A stretch of 33,402 nucleotides of DNA from WVZL01 sp041862375 (GCA_041862375.1 JBGVTE010000078.1:1-33402); one strand, 5' to 3'. Positions 1-9,023 are shown, counted from the stretch's first letter. Numbers and translations: made by a program. The notes: generated by a model not told the origin, from the sequence alone.

Positions 1-9
1 CAGTTCCAT

Positions 10-114
10 TGTCATTGCGAGCGATCAAAGAGAGCGTGGCAATCTCATTGAAAACAAATAGATTAATGCCCTTCCTTAAGAGATTGCTTCATCGCTTCGC
101 TCTTCGCAATGACA
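10..114. repeat. Palindromic MITE-like repeat, copy 1
   Basis: The ends form a perfect 11-bp inverted repeat: TGTCATTGCGA at 10-20 and TCGCAATGACA at 104-114. A second nested pair lies inside: GCAATCTC at 39-46 and GAGATTGC at 80-87. The element sits 34 nt after the stop codon of the glycyl radical enzyme gene, so a transcript could fold there and it may act as a terminator. Dispersed repeats with TGTCATTGCGA-type ends are common in many bacterial genomes. A degenerate relative lies at 20788-20872. Confidence 0.7.
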
Positions 115-148
115 AGGCATCCCGTCACTTTGGGACAAACTTTGAATG

Positions 149-2512
149 TTAAATTGACTTGTGTTCTGTTCTTGCGATTATCTCATTCTGCAATTCAGAA
201 CTTAGATCCACAAAATAATCGCTGTAGCCAGCTACACGCACAATGAGGTCTCGGTATTTTTCAGGATGTTTCTGAGCTTTGCGGAGCATTTCAGCACTGA
301 CAACATTAAACTGAATATGATGGCCGTCTAGCCTAAAGTATGTTCGTATAAGGTAGGCCAGCTTTTCTAGCCCTTCATTATCTTCCAAGAGATGAGGTGT
401 GAATTTCTGGTTCAGGAGTGTTCCTCCAGTGCGAATATGGTCCAGCTTCGAAACAGATTTAATAACAGCCGTAGGTCCCTTTCTATCGGCTCCTTGAACA
501 GGAGAAATTCCTTCAGAGAGGGGCTCTCCCTTTTTTCTCCCGTCAGCTGTTGCCCCGACAACCTTTCCAAAGTATACATGAACAGTTGTTGGCAAAAGGT
601 TAATCCGATAATACCCTCCTTTTGTATTGGGTCTTCCGTTTACGGAGTTATAAAAAGCTTCAAAGATGGATTTCATTACATTGTCAGCGTAGTCATCATC
701 ATTCCCGTACTTTGGAGTTTTATTCAAGAACCTCTGCCGGAGCGCCTCGCTTCCTTTAAAATTGTTTTTCGCTGCAGTGAGCAGTTCTTGAATTGACACG
801 TTTTTTCTCTCAAAGGCATTATACTTTATAGAAGTCAGAATATCAGTCATCGTGCCCAGCCCCACTCCTTGAATATAGGAAGTATTATAACGGGCTCCTC
901 CGTCATGATAATCCTTTCCCTTGAAGACGCAGTCATCAATGAGCAGCGATAGAAACGGAGTGGTAAGATATTCTGCGTACAAACGCTCGATGATATTGTT
1001 TCCTTTTACTTTTATTCCTACAAAATGTTCAATCTGTTTCTTAAAAGCCTCAAATAACTCATCAAATGTTTTGTATGTTTTAGGGTCTTCTATGCTTAAT
1101 CCGATATTTTTTCCTGTTGCTGGATCTACTCCATTGTTCAACGTAATTTCAAAAACTTTTGGAAGATTAAAATAGCCGGTAAGATTATAATTTTCTTTTC
1201 CGAAAGCCCCTGCTTCAACACAGCCGCTCGCACCTCCACAACGAGCATCTTCAATTGTTTTTCCCTGCCTGACTAACTCCTGAACTATAGCATCGGTATT
1301 AAAAACAGACGGTTGTCCGAATCCTGTTTTTATTATTTTCAATGCTCTTTTCAAGAAATTTTGAGGAGTCTTTTTACTTATCTGAACCATTGAACTGGGT
1401 TGAAGAATGCGCATCTCTTCGACTACATCAAGGATCAGATAAGAAAGTTCATTGACTGCGTCTGACCCATCTCTTTTAACTCCGCCTGTATTTATCAAAG
1501 CAAAGTCTGTGTAGGTGCTGCTTTCTTCTGCTGTTACTCCCACCTTTGGAGGAGCGGGCTGGTTATTAAACTTAATCCAAAATGCCTCAAGAAGTTCTTT
1601 GGCTTTTTCCTGATTAAGGGTGCCTTCCTCGATTCCCTTTTTGTAGAAAGGATAAAGATGCTGGTCAAGCCTTCCCGGATTAAATGAATCCCAGGTGTTT
1701 AATTCTATAATTACACCGAGGTGAATGAACCAATAATATTGAAGAGCTTCCCAAAAATCTCTTGGCGGGTATGCTGGTACATGATTACAAATTTCAGCAA
1801 TTCGTTTGAGTTCTTTTTTTCTTTTTAAATTTTTTTCTTCGAGTGCCAGTTTCTTTGCTTTCTCTGCATGTAGATTTGCATACCCAATCAATGCATCTAC
1901 ACAAATTAACATCGCCTTGAGCTCTTCTCTTTTCTTGTATGCTTCCGGGTCATTAAGAAAATCAAGGGATTCTATGCTCTTTTTAATATCCTGTTTAAAG
2001 TCAAGGAAGCCTTTCGAGTAGATTTTGTCATCTAAGACTGTATGTCCCGGTGCCCTCTGTTCCATGAATTCAGTGAATATTCCTGCCTCATATGAGTCTT
2101 TCCATTCAGGAGTCATTTCGTTGAATATTTTGTCCCTTATAGATTTTCCTTTCCAGAAAGGTATGATTTCTTCCCTGTAGAGCTTCTTGGTTTTCTCGTC
2201 TACAGCAAATGGTATTTTCTTCCTGTTATGGAGTATTTCAAGGTCCCTTAAACTGTGAGCACAAATTTCTGGATATGTTGATGTTGCTCTGGGTGCTGGG
2301 CCTCGTTCGCCGACAATAAGCTCCCCCTTGTTGATACATATAGCCTTGTTTTCGAGCAAATATTTGAACGCGAGAGCACGCTTTACAGGCATGGAAACAA
2401 TGTCGTTTATCTTATCTCTGTAAAATTCAGTTATGAGTCTTGCTCTTTCGGGAGTTATATAAGGTTTAATGTTTTGACTTTGTTCTCTGAGCTTTTTTAT
2501 CCTTTGATTCAT
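149..2512 (-). CDS. hypD: Glycyl radical enzyme, trans-4-hydroxy-L-proline dehydratase-like
   Basis: This is a 787-residue glycyl radical enzyme of the pyruvate formate-lyase superfamily. The thiyl cysteine is Cys431 in the motif GCVE, and the radical glycine is Gly762 in RVAGYSDYF near the C-terminus. Length and motif positions fit hydroxyproline dehydratase, which removes water from trans-4-hydroxy-L-proline in anaerobes. From memory the Clostridioides difficile enzyme uses Cys434 and Gly765, with pocket residues Phe152, His160, Asp278, Ser334, Phe340, Glu436, Tyr450 and Thr645. All have an identical residue here exactly three positions earlier (F149, H157, D275, S331, F337, E433, Y447, T642). 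A GGAGG at 2520-2524 supports the ATG start. The activase gene ends 3 nt upstream, so the two form an operon. No pyrroline-5-carboxylate reductase gene is visible. Another dehydratase of the same clade is the main alternative. Confidence 0.8.
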   Translation of the reverse strand: MNQRIKKLREQSQNIKPYITPERARLITEFYRDKINDIVSMPVKRALAFKYLLENKAICINKGELIVGERGPAPRATSTYPEICAHSLRDLEILHNRKKIPFAVDEKTKKLYREEIIPFWKGKSIRDKIFNEMTPEWKDSYEAGIFTEFMEQRAPGHTVLDDKIYSKGFLDFKQDIKKSIESLDFLNDPEAYKKREELKAMLICVDALIGYANLHAEKAKKLALEEKNLKRKKELKRIAEICNHVPAYPPRDFWEALQYYWFIHLGVIIELNTWDSFNPGRLDQHLYPFYKKGIEEGTLNQEKAKELLEAFWIKFNNQPAPPKVGVTAEESSTYTDFALINTGGVKRDGSDAVNELSYLILDVVEEMRILQPSSMVQISKKTPQNFLKRALKIIKTGFGQPSVFNTDAIVQELVRQGKTIEDARCGGASGCVEAGAFGKENYNLTGYFNLPKVFEITLNNGVDPATGKNIGLSIEDPKTYKTFDELFEAFKKQIEHFVGIKVKGNNIIERLYAEYLTTPFLSLLIDDCVFKGKDYHDGGARYNTSYIQGVGLGTMTDILTSIKYNAFERKNVSIQELLTAAKNNFKGSEALRQRFLNKTPKYGNDDDYADNVMKSIFEAFYNSVNGRPNTKGGYYRINLLPTTVHVYFGKVVGATADGRKKGEPLSEGISPVQGADRKGPTAVIKSVSKLDHIRTGGTLLNQKFTPHLLEDNEGLEKLAYLIRTYFRLDGHHIQFNVVSAEMLRKAQKHPEKYRDLIVRVAGYSDYFVDLSSELQNEIIARTEHKSI

Positions 2513-2515
2513 ATC

Positions 2516-3424
2516 TTATCCTCCAACTTTCACTAAAAAATCAGAATTAGATAGAAATTTCTTTATCTTTTCGATTCTTTCATTCGAGGGGGGTTGAAAG
2601 ACTTTTAAGGATTTTTCTTTACCTAATAATCTGTATTTTTCACATCCGCCTTTATGATAGGGCAGGAGATTTATCTGTTTTATATTTTTTAGAGAATCAA
2701 GATATTCTGCGGCCATCTTAATACTCTGAACGTCATCATTAATCTTTGATATGAGAGGAATACGGACAATAACAGGCTTTCCTCTGCTTGATAAATATCT
2801 TAGATTTTCGAGAATTTCTTTATTTGATATTCCTGTATATTTTTCATGTTTTTTATCATCAATAGTTTTTATGTCGTATAAAAATAAGTCGGTCTTATCG
2901 CTGATTCTTTCCAACTGCTCGAAAGAGATGTGGCCAGAAGTATCCAGCGCCACATGAACTTTTCTCTCTTCGAGGGCATCCAAAAGAGCCTCTAAAAAGT
3001 CAAACTGTGCCAGAGGTTCTCCTCCAGACAGTGTAACTCCTCCGCCTGATTCATCAAAAAAAATTCTGTCTTTTTCTACCTCTTCTAAGACTTCCTGAAC
3101 TGTTAGTTCTCTGCCGACGATTTCGAGAGCCCCATAAACACAGGCTTCCTCGCAGTGCCCGCATAAGTCACACTTTACGCGATCAACGTGGACGGAGCCT
3201 TTCTCTATATCGATAGCATCTTGAGGACATGAAGTTAGACATGCTTCACATTCTTTTGAACATCTTTTGGAGTAGAATATGAGTTCAGGATTTGAATCTA
3301 TACCTTCAGGGTTGTGGCACCATTGACATTGAAGGGCACATCCTTTAAAAAATAATGTTGTTCTAATTCCAGGCCCGTCATGGATAGCATATCGCTTTAT
3401 GTCGAAGATAATTGCTTTACTCAT
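2516..3424 (-). CDS. Glycyl radical enzyme activase (radical SAM)
   Basis: This 302-residue radical-SAM protein installs the glycyl radical on the partner encoded just downstream. The SAM-cluster cysteines are C29, C33 and C36 in the CX3CX2C pattern, after the family signature GPGIRTT. A two-cluster ferredoxin insert follows, with cysteines at 55, 59, 62 and 66 and at 85, 88, 91 and 95, as in activases of the non-PFL glycyl radical enzymes. The SAM-binding GGE motif is at 134-136. Length is normal for the family. Its stop codon lies inside the ribosome binding region of the dehydratase gene, so the pair is probably translated in step. The ribosome binding site of this gene is weak. Pairing with the neighbouring enzyme is inferred from position, as is usual for this family. 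Confidence 0.9.
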   Translation of the reverse strand: MSKAIIFDIKRYAIHDGPGIRTTLFFKGCALQCQWCHNPEGIDSNPELIFYSKRCSKECEACLTSCPQDAIDIEKGSVHVDRVKCDLCGHCEEACVYGALEIVGRELTVQEVLEEVEKDRIFFDESGGGVTLSGGEPLAQFDFLEALLDALEERKVHVALDTSGHISFEQLERISDKTDLFLYDIKTIDDKKHEKYTGISNKEILENLRYLSSRGKPVIVRIPLISKINDDVQSIKMAAEYLDSLKNIKQINLLPYHKGGCEKYRLLGKEKSLKVFQPPSNERIEKIKKFLSNSDFLVKVGG

Positions 3425-3520
3425 GTAAAGTTTCTTCAGAAATTATTTTAGACTAATTATCTGCTCATTGAGAAGGGATTTTAACCTTAATTTTTCACTT
3501 AGAATTCAGTATTTATTGAA

Positions 3521-4549
3521 TCATTCAAGATTCTGACTGAAAAACAACAATCCATCGATAACTTCATAACTGCTTAGCACTGTTCCATCCTGGGGCGAAT
3601 CAATTATTCTGAAATTAAAAAAAGGACAATTTCCATCATACCAGCTAAATTCAAAAGGTTTATTCATTACCTCTCTCTTTTTGCTCTCTTTCTCATTTAA
3701 CAAATTTCCTAGTTTCCTCAGGTTTACTCCCTTCTCTGGATCAACGCCAAGGATGTATCGTTTATCTCCGAAATTTGTAACTGTTAAACCAAAGCCTTCA
3801 TTGAGAGAAGAATTTTCTCTGTCTCTTCGAGCCCATTCTTTGAGTAGAAAACTCTTAGGATTTTTAGTGATTAGAACGTCCACTTTTTTCTTGCCGTGTC
3901 CGGAAACTAATGGCAGATATAAACTGATTTTCTGGCCTCGCTTAAGATCTGAAAGATAGTTGAAGTAATCATCTTCAGCTCTTCTCATTGCCTTCTCGTA
4001 TCTTTCTATTCCTGAAAAAAGAGTCCTGTTATGAAATATTTCATATCCTTCTTCAGATTTGGTGTATAAAAAGTTCATGAATTTTAATCCCTCTCTCACT
4101 CTTTCGTGATTAGTTTCATCTTCTCTCTTTTTAATCTTATTGAATAGGGCACGAAGGATTGAGTAGGGAGTTGAGGGCAAGTCAATTTCTTTAGGCAGAG
4201 AAGCTGAATCCACCATTCGAGTATAGTGAGCTATTTTTTCCATGGATAAATCTATTCTTTTTATTTCTATGAGCATTAAGGCGAGGAAAATGGAAGAAAC
4301 AGCATCAAAATCAGGTAACCGATGGGTAATGATTTTAATATTTTGGGATTCAGTATCTTCGATTTTGATGTGATCGAGGACTAGATGAGGGTATTTAGCT
4401 ATTAAAGACGCAGTGCATTCCATTTCTGCTCGAGGATGGTGATGGTCGATTACTCCAGGTACAGTTTTCATCCCTACATCAAGTACTAAGCTTCCTTTTG
4501 CTGGATTAAGAACTTCTCCGTAATTAACAAAATTGTACATGACTTCCAT
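3521..4549 (-). CDS. DHH-like phosphoesterase, motifs in permuted order
   Basis: This 342-residue cytoplasmic protein has the metal-binding motifs of DHH-family phosphoesterases: an Asp (D24) and DHHHP at 35-39, then HRLPDFDA at 76-83, which matches the family motif HxxPDxDA. In classic DHH enzymes the HxxPDxDA motif comes first and DHH follows, so the order looks permuted here. The C-terminal third (GVDPEKGVNLRKLG) could correspond to the substrate-binding DHHA1-type domain, but I could not match it. The substrate may be a nucleotide or polyphosphate; this is not known. The gene lies 96 nt upstream of the activase on the same strand, so co-transcription is possible. No clear ribosome binding site precedes the first ATG, and the in-frame ATG at 4540 is an alternative start. 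Confidence 0.6.
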   Translation of the reverse strand: MEVMYNFVNYGEVLNPAKGSLVLDVGMKTVPGVIDHHHPRAEMECTASLIAKYPHLVLDHIKIEDTESQNIKIITHRLPDFDAVSSIFLALMLIEIKRIDLSMEKIAHYTRMVDSASLPKEIDLPSTPYSILRALFNKIKKREDETNHERVREGLKFMNFLYTKSEEGYEIFHNRTLFSGIERYEKAMRRAEDDYFNYLSDLKRGQKISLYLPLVSGHGKKKVDVLITKNPKSFLLKEWARRDRENSSLNEGFGLTVTNFGDKRYILGVDPEKGVNLRKLGNLLNEKESKKREVMNKPFEFSWYDGNCPFFNFRIIDSPQDGTVLSSYEVIDGLLFFSQNLE

Positions 4550-4568
4550 ATAAATTTTCTATACCATG

Positions 4569-4597
4569 ATTATATACCCTTTGGCAAAAAACAAGAG
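4569..4597 (-). promoter_or_regulatory. Possible promoter for the DHH/activase/dehydratase genes
   Basis: On the minus strand a perfect TATAAT (4574 down to 4569) lies about 20 nt upstream of the DHH-like gene. The matching -35 position 17 bp further up (CTCTTG) is poor, so only the -10 element is convincing. Confidence 0.3.
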
Positions 4598-4608
4598 ACA
4601 AACTTTTC

Positions 4609-4637
4609 TTGACAATGGTATACTTTATATATATTTT
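4609..4637 (+). promoter_or_regulatory. Promoter-like sequence for the kinase/NHL operon
   Basis: A perfect TTGACA at 4609-4614 is followed after 17 bp by TATTTT at 4632-4637; TATATT at 4630-4635 is an alternative with a 15-bp spacer. It lies about 110 nt upstream of the Ser/Thr kinase start, in the divergent gap shared with the DHH-like gene. Confidence 0.5.
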
Positions 4638-4744
4638 TTTTAAGGGATAATTGAGTCGAAGTATATTATTTACCTTCTCCTGATTAAAGTGCATTAGAGA
4701 CTGAATTTTGGCCTGAAAAGAGAACTTACTTTTATTTAAAAATA

Positions 4745-6442
4745 ATGAAGAAAATAGGCAAATACAGTGTAGTTGAAGAATTGGGAAAGGGGGCAATGGG
4801 TGTTGTCTATAAAGCCCTTGATCCCGACATAAATCGTGAAGTGGCAATCAAAACCATTCGGTTTGATCTTGTTTCTGAAGGGACTGAGAATGAAGAAGTC
4901 TTAAAAAGGTTTATTAAGGAAGCTCAATCTGCTGGGAAACTGACCCATCCGAATATTATCACTATATACGATGTCGGGAGAGAGAAAGACATGACCTACA
5001 TTGTCATGCAGTATGTTGAGGGGCAGAGTCTTCAGAAGACGATTACTTCGGGAAAGAAATTTACTACTCAAGAAGTAACTCAGCTCATGAGTCAATTATG
5101 TGATGCACTTGATTACGCACACCAGAATGGAATTATTCATCGGGATATTAAGCCTGGCAATATATTAATTGATAGGGAGGGGATGCCTTATCTTGTTGAC
5201 TTTGGCATTGCAAGAATTGAGACTTCAACCCTTACCCAGTCAGGAACGATACTCGGGACGCCAAGTTACATGTCTCCCGAACAAGTGATGGGGAAAAAGA
5301 TAGATAGCCGTTCAGATATATTCTCATTGGGAATCATTCTTTACGAGCTTCTTACAGGCAAAAAACCTTTTGATGGAGAAAGCATCACTACTATTATTTA
5401 TAAAATCGTTAATGAGGAGCCTACTCCACTAGTTAAAGTTAGAAAAAACATGCCTCCAGGCTTTGAGCACCTGATTGAAAAAGCCTTAGCTAAAGATCCC
5501 CAAGATCGTTACCAGGCCTGTGCTGAATTAAATGCAGATTTACATGAATTAATCCAGCTTACAGATAAGACTTTAACTCTAAAAACGAGTAAGGAAGCCA
5601 TTGCTACGAGTAAAAGAAAAAAGAGGCGGACGTGGGGAATTATCCTTGCTGCATCTCTTGGGGGAATAGCAATATTAGCCGGAGGGGGATACTTGTATCT
5701 TACTCAAAAGCCGAAAGAAACATCCGCTCCTCCAGTGGAAATTAAAGAAGTAAAGGCAGAAGAGCCTCCTGGGCCTACCCAGCTCGAAGTGGCAGATCCT
5801 GACTCGATAGATGTAAAAATAAAAAAAGTAATAGAAAGTTTTGAGAACAAAGACTTTACACAGACACTTCAGCTTGCGAAAGAAGTGATCTCTGAACAGG
5901 CTGAGAATATAACTGCGAAAGAATACCTTGAAAAAGCAGAAATCAAACTGAATGAAGAATTAATCGCGAATTTCCTTGCTTCTGGGATTAGCAGCTATAA
6001 GACAGGAAAATTTAGGGAAAGCCTGAAGGCAATGGAAAAAATATTAAATTTAGATAAGGAACATAAAGAAGCCAAGGAGTATCTGTATTTGGCAGATACC
6101 GCCATTTCCAGGAGGGAAATCCGACAGATAATAGAGCGCCAGAGAAAAGCTGAGGAAGAAAAAGACCTGCTAACTCTCCTTAATGATATCGGCTCATCAA
6201 TCCTTTCTAATCAAAGAAGGGCTGATGCAATGCTCCTTTTTAACTATTACGATGATATAAAATCTCTCGTTTCCAATATATCAATCAAGTTCAAAAATAG
6301 AAATCAGGTTGAAGTCAGTTTTTCTCATATGTTGACCGCAATCTACAAAAAGACCGGCCTGAGAAGAGTGCTGTTTGAAGGAGTTAAAACCTGGACAATG
6401 AAAAGGCAGGGTAAAATTTGGAAAATTATAAATAATAAATAA
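4745..6442 (+). CDS. Membrane-anchored Ser/Thr protein kinase (PknB type)
   Basis: This is a 565-residue Hanks-type kinase. The kinase domain spans about residues 7-270, with glycine loop GKGAMG at 14-19, ATP-binding K36 (VAIK), catalytic HRDIKPGN at 132-139 with D134, DFG at 152-154 and the SPE motif at 177-179, so all catalytic residues are present. A basic stretch (KRKKRR, 290-295) leads into one membrane segment at about 297-319. The remaining 245 residues are helical, TPR-like and predicted to lie outside the cytoplasm, where they could sense a ligand or protein. The next gene, 30 nt downstream, encodes an exported PEGA/NHL protein that could be partner or sensor. The start has no clear ribosome binding site. 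Kinases of this layout are common in Acidobacteriota-type genomes. The target is unknown. Confidence 0.9.
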   Translation: MKKIGKYSVVEELGKGAMGVVYKALDPDINREVAIKTIRFDLVSEGTENEEVLKRFIKEAQSAGKLTHPNIITIYDVGREKDMTYIVMQYVEGQSLQKTITSGKKFTTQEVTQLMSQLCDALDYAHQNGIIHRDIKPGNILIDREGMPYLVDFGIARIETSTLTQSGTILGTPSYMSPEQVMGKKIDSRSDIFSLGIILYELLTGKKPFDGESITTIIYKIVNEEPTPLVKVRKNMPPGFEHLIEKALAKDPQDRYQACAELNADLHELIQLTDKTLTLKTSKEAIATSKRKKRRTWGIILAASLGGIAILAGGGYLYLTQKPKETSAPPVEIKEVKAEEPPGPTQLEVADPDSIDVKIKKVIESFENKDFTQTLQLAKEVISEQAENITAKEYLEKAEIKLNEELIANFLASGISSYKTGKFRESLKAMEKILNLDKEHKEAKEYLYLADTAISRREIRQIIERQRKAEEEKDLLTLLNDIGSSILSNQRRADAMLLFNYYDDIKSLVSNISIKFKNRNQVEVSFSHMLTAIYKKTGLRRVLFEGVKTWTMKRQGKIWKIINNK

Positions 6443-6472
6443 TAGATAAATAGAATGAGAGGGAGAAGAAAT

Positions 6473-8443
6473 ATGGATTCAAAAAAATTTTATCGAATAA
6501 CTAGATTCATAGGCATTTCTTTTCTCCTCTTCCTTTTTCTGGTTCTCGCCAGTGCTGCTTTAAAGATCAAAGTTATTGTTGACAATGCAAGCGTAAAATT
6601 GACTCCCGAAATTGGCGGAAAGACTATAGCTAAAATTCCGTTGGACACAGTTTTAGAAGCAGAAGAGAAACAGGGAGAATGGTACAAAGTATCTATGGAG
6701 AGAGAAGGAGTCCAAATATCAGGCTTTATCCATGAAATGTTGGTAGAAGTAGTCAGGGCAGGGGAGATGGCTGAGCAAGAAGTTAGGGCACAACCTGGGA
6801 TAGAGAAAGCTCAGGCAGAGGTTGTAGCAGAAATTGAATATGGAATGGAACAGAATAGAAAGTTGATAAGACAAGAAAAAAAATTCGATATTGCCATTGA
6901 TTCCCTGAGGCCATTGATTGCCAAAGTATTCAGGATAACCGATGACAACAGACAGAGGGAGATCGGGTGTGAGATATTCTTATGGGTAGGATTAGCCTAC
7001 GCTGGGAAAGGTGATGAATATTCTGCACTCAAGGAATTTAAGAATATGTTTGAAGTTGACCAGATGTATGCTAAAGAGATTACTCGGAATATTTATGACC
7101 CTAAAGTGGTTGTTCTGATCCAACAAGCTGAAAGGGAATACCTGGGACTTGCTACAGATTATTCTGTTGAAATTTCCACCGAGCCAAAAGAGGCTGAAAT
7201 TGAAATTGATGGTAAGGTAATTGGTTCCACTCCTGAAGTATATAAAACAACATCACCTGTTTTTATGCTCGAAATTAAAAAGGAAGGCTACAAATCCATC
7301 AGGCAAGAAATTTTTCTCACTCAGGCCACGACCAAAAAAGAATATATTCTTGAAAGATTAGGAAGGAATGTGGAAGTGAGATCTCTTCCAGAAGGGGCAA
7401 GAGTATACCTGGATGATAAGCACACAGGAATGGAAACTCACTGTAAATTGGCTTATGTGCCGTTTGGTTCTCATAAGATAAAGTTAACTAAGGAAAACTA
7501 TGCAGAATGGGAACGAAAGATTGAGATTGGTAAGGGGGAAGACACTTTTTATATTGAAGCAATTTTAGCTGCAAAAAATTATGAATACCTTGTGAAATGG
7601 GGAGGGCCCAATCAAAAGATTTTTCAGCAGCCTCAAGCAATAAAAGTGGATAAAAATAATAATATTTACGTTGTAGACTTAAGCAGCTTTAAAATGAAGA
7701 AATTTAATCCTGAAGGAAAATTCCAAGTAGATTGGGGTAGAGGAGGAAAAGAGTTCAAGAGTTTAAAAAGTCCGGCAGGTATTGCAATCGACAATCAAGG
7801 AAATGTTTATGTAACTGATAAAAAAAACCACTGTGTGATGAAATTTGATAAGGAAGGCAGGTACATAAAAAAATGGGGAAAAGAGGGCTCTGGAAATGAA
7901 GAATTTATCTCTCCTTTGGGCATTACGATTGACAGTAATAGCGATATCTATATAGCTGATTCTGGAAACAATCGCATTAAGAAGTATACTCATCTGGGTA
8001 TTTTGAAGAAAATATGGGGGAAATACGGCACTTCAGATGGGGATTTTTTCTCTCCAACAGCTGTAGCTGTAAATCAGAAGGATGAAGTTTTTGCACTCGA
8101 TAGAAAGAGTCTTCAGAAGTTCTCGTCAGAAGGAGAATTTATTGCTTCTTGGGGAAAAGCAGGCTTAGGTGATGGAGAGTTTAGTGATCCCATGGGAATG
8201 TACATCGATCAATACAATTATATCTATGTGGCTGATTCTGGGAATAATAGGATCCAAAAATTTGATGGAAATGGTAAATTTATCACCAAATGGGGAACAA
8301 GGGGAGTGGTCAGCGGCCAGATGAATTTTCCTGTTGGTATTGCTATTGATAGTAGAGGATATGTTTTTGTTGTGGAGAGAAATAGCCACCGGCTTCAAAT
8401 ATTTGGTATTAAGGCTGCATCAGAGAGTAAGTCTAATTTGTAG
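6473..8443 (+). CDS. Exported SH3/PEGA/NHL beta-propeller protein
   Basis: I place the start at ATG 6473 (656 residues), because GGGAG at 6461-6465 sits 7 nt upstream; the ATG at 6455 lacks a ribosome binding site. A hydrophobic signal segment is at about residues 12-30. Then come a bacterial SH3-like domain (31-93), a helical TPR-like region (100-225), two PEGA domains (about 230-294 and 298-366) and six NHL-type repeats (375-650) marked by recurring phrases such as YIADSGNNRI and KKWG. PEGA domains often bind surface or wall components, and NHL propellers mediate protein binding. The gene follows the membrane kinase gene by 30 nt on the same strand, so the two are probably one operon, possibly a sensor/kinase pair in the envelope. 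That functional link is inference. Confidence 0.85.
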   Translation: MDSKKFYRITRFIGISFLLFLFLVLASAALKIKVIVDNASVKLTPEIGGKTIAKIPLDTVLEAEEKQGEWYKVSMEREGVQISGFIHEMLVEVVRAGEMAEQEVRAQPGIEKAQAEVVAEIEYGMEQNRKLIRQEKKFDIAIDSLRPLIAKVFRITDDNRQREIGCEIFLWVGLAYAGKGDEYSALKEFKNMFEVDQMYAKEITRNIYDPKVVVLIQQAEREYLGLATDYSVEISTEPKEAEIEIDGKVIGSTPEVYKTTSPVFMLEIKKEGYKSIRQEIFLTQATTKKEYILERLGRNVEVRSLPEGARVYLDDKHTGMETHCKLAYVPFGSHKIKLTKENYAEWERKIEIGKGEDTFYIEAILAAKNYEYLVKWGGPNQKIFQQPQAIKVDKNNNIYVVDLSSFKMKKFNPEGKFQVDWGRGGKEFKSLKSPAGIAIDNQGNVYVTDKKNHCVMKFDKEGRYIKKWGKEGSGNEEFISPLGITIDSNSDIYIADSGNNRIKKYTHLGILKKIWGKYGTSDGDFFSPTAVAVNQKDEVFALDRKSLQKFSSEGEFIASWGKAGLGDGEFSDPMGMYIDQYNYIYVADSGNNRIQKFDGNGKFITKWGTRGVVSGQMNFPVGIAIDSRGYVFVVERNSHRLQIFGIKAASESKSNL

Positions 8444-8564
8444 AATTGAAAAGTCGAATTTTCTTCTCATTTAGTTAACTTTTTGATAAAATTTCTCGTT
8501 TATGCAAGGCTTGCCTTCATTCTTTACACCTTGGTGAGGCGATGTGCTGATTTAATATTGAGAG

Positions 8565-9014
8565 ATGAAAGTAAACAGTGAACAGGAGAAAGATAAAATC
8601 AAGATGAAAACATTGAGAGTTTTAAGTGATATGGAAGAGATAGATAGAATAAGAAGTTTTTTGAGAGAGAATCTAGGGGGACTGAATATTTCAGAAAGCG
8701 ACTACTACCAGATTGAAGTGTCTCTTTTAGAAGTCTGTATAAACATCATTCAGTACGCTTATCCTCAGGATAAAGGCGAAATTTTCCTTAAGAGTTGGCA
8801 AAAAGGAGGAAGAATATATTTTGAAATAAGGGATAGCGGTGTTCCCTTTGATCCCAGGAAAATTGAAAAACCAGACATAAATGAGAGTATCAAAAATGGG
8901 AAAGTAGGCGGATTTGGGATTTTACTTTCCCGCGAATTTATGGATGGATTTGATTATAAACGAGAAAACAATCAGAATGTTGTGACTATCTACAGGAAAC
9001 TTAAAGAGGTTTAG
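8565..9014 (+). CDS. Anti-sigma-type HATPase (RsbW/SpoIIAB-like)
   Basis: This 149-residue protein has the GHKL ATPase fold of anti-sigma factor kinases. The N box is in the helix EVCINIIQYAYP, the G1 box is RDSGVPFDP and the G2 box is GGFGILLS. Such proteins bind a sigma factor, or phosphorylate an anti-anti-sigma (STAS) protein, in partner-switching control. No sigma factor, STAS protein or PP2C phosphatase is encoded in this window, so its partners must be elsewhere. The first ATG (8565) follows a weak GAGAG; an in-frame ATG at 8604 is an alternative start. The gene converges on the first exported kinase-like gene with only 9 nt between the stop codons. Whether it belongs with the kinase/NHL pair 121 nt upstream is open. 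Confidence 0.8.
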   Translation: MKVNSEQEKDKIKMKTLRVLSDMEEIDRIRSFLRENLGGLNISESDYYQIEVSLLEVCINIIQYAYPQDKGEIFLKSWQKGGRIYFEIRDSGVPFDPRKIEKPDINESIKNGKVGGFGILLSREFMDGFDYKRENNQNVVTIYRKLKEV

Positions 9015-9023
9015 TCTCGAAAT

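Noticed and set aside
392..796. Plus-strand frame of 134 codons inside the glycyl radical enzyme gene
   Set aside because: It lies opposite the conserved radical-glycine end of the enzyme and has no protein likeness.
4524..4847. Minus-strand frame of 107 codons across the divergent promoter region
   Set aside because: It overlaps the start of the Ser/Thr kinase and the DHH-like gene and has no ribosome binding site; it is a chance frame.
6455..6472. Upstream ATG for the PEGA/NHL protein
   Set aside because: No ribosome binding site precedes it, while GGGAG lies at the right distance from ATG 6473, just before the signal peptide.
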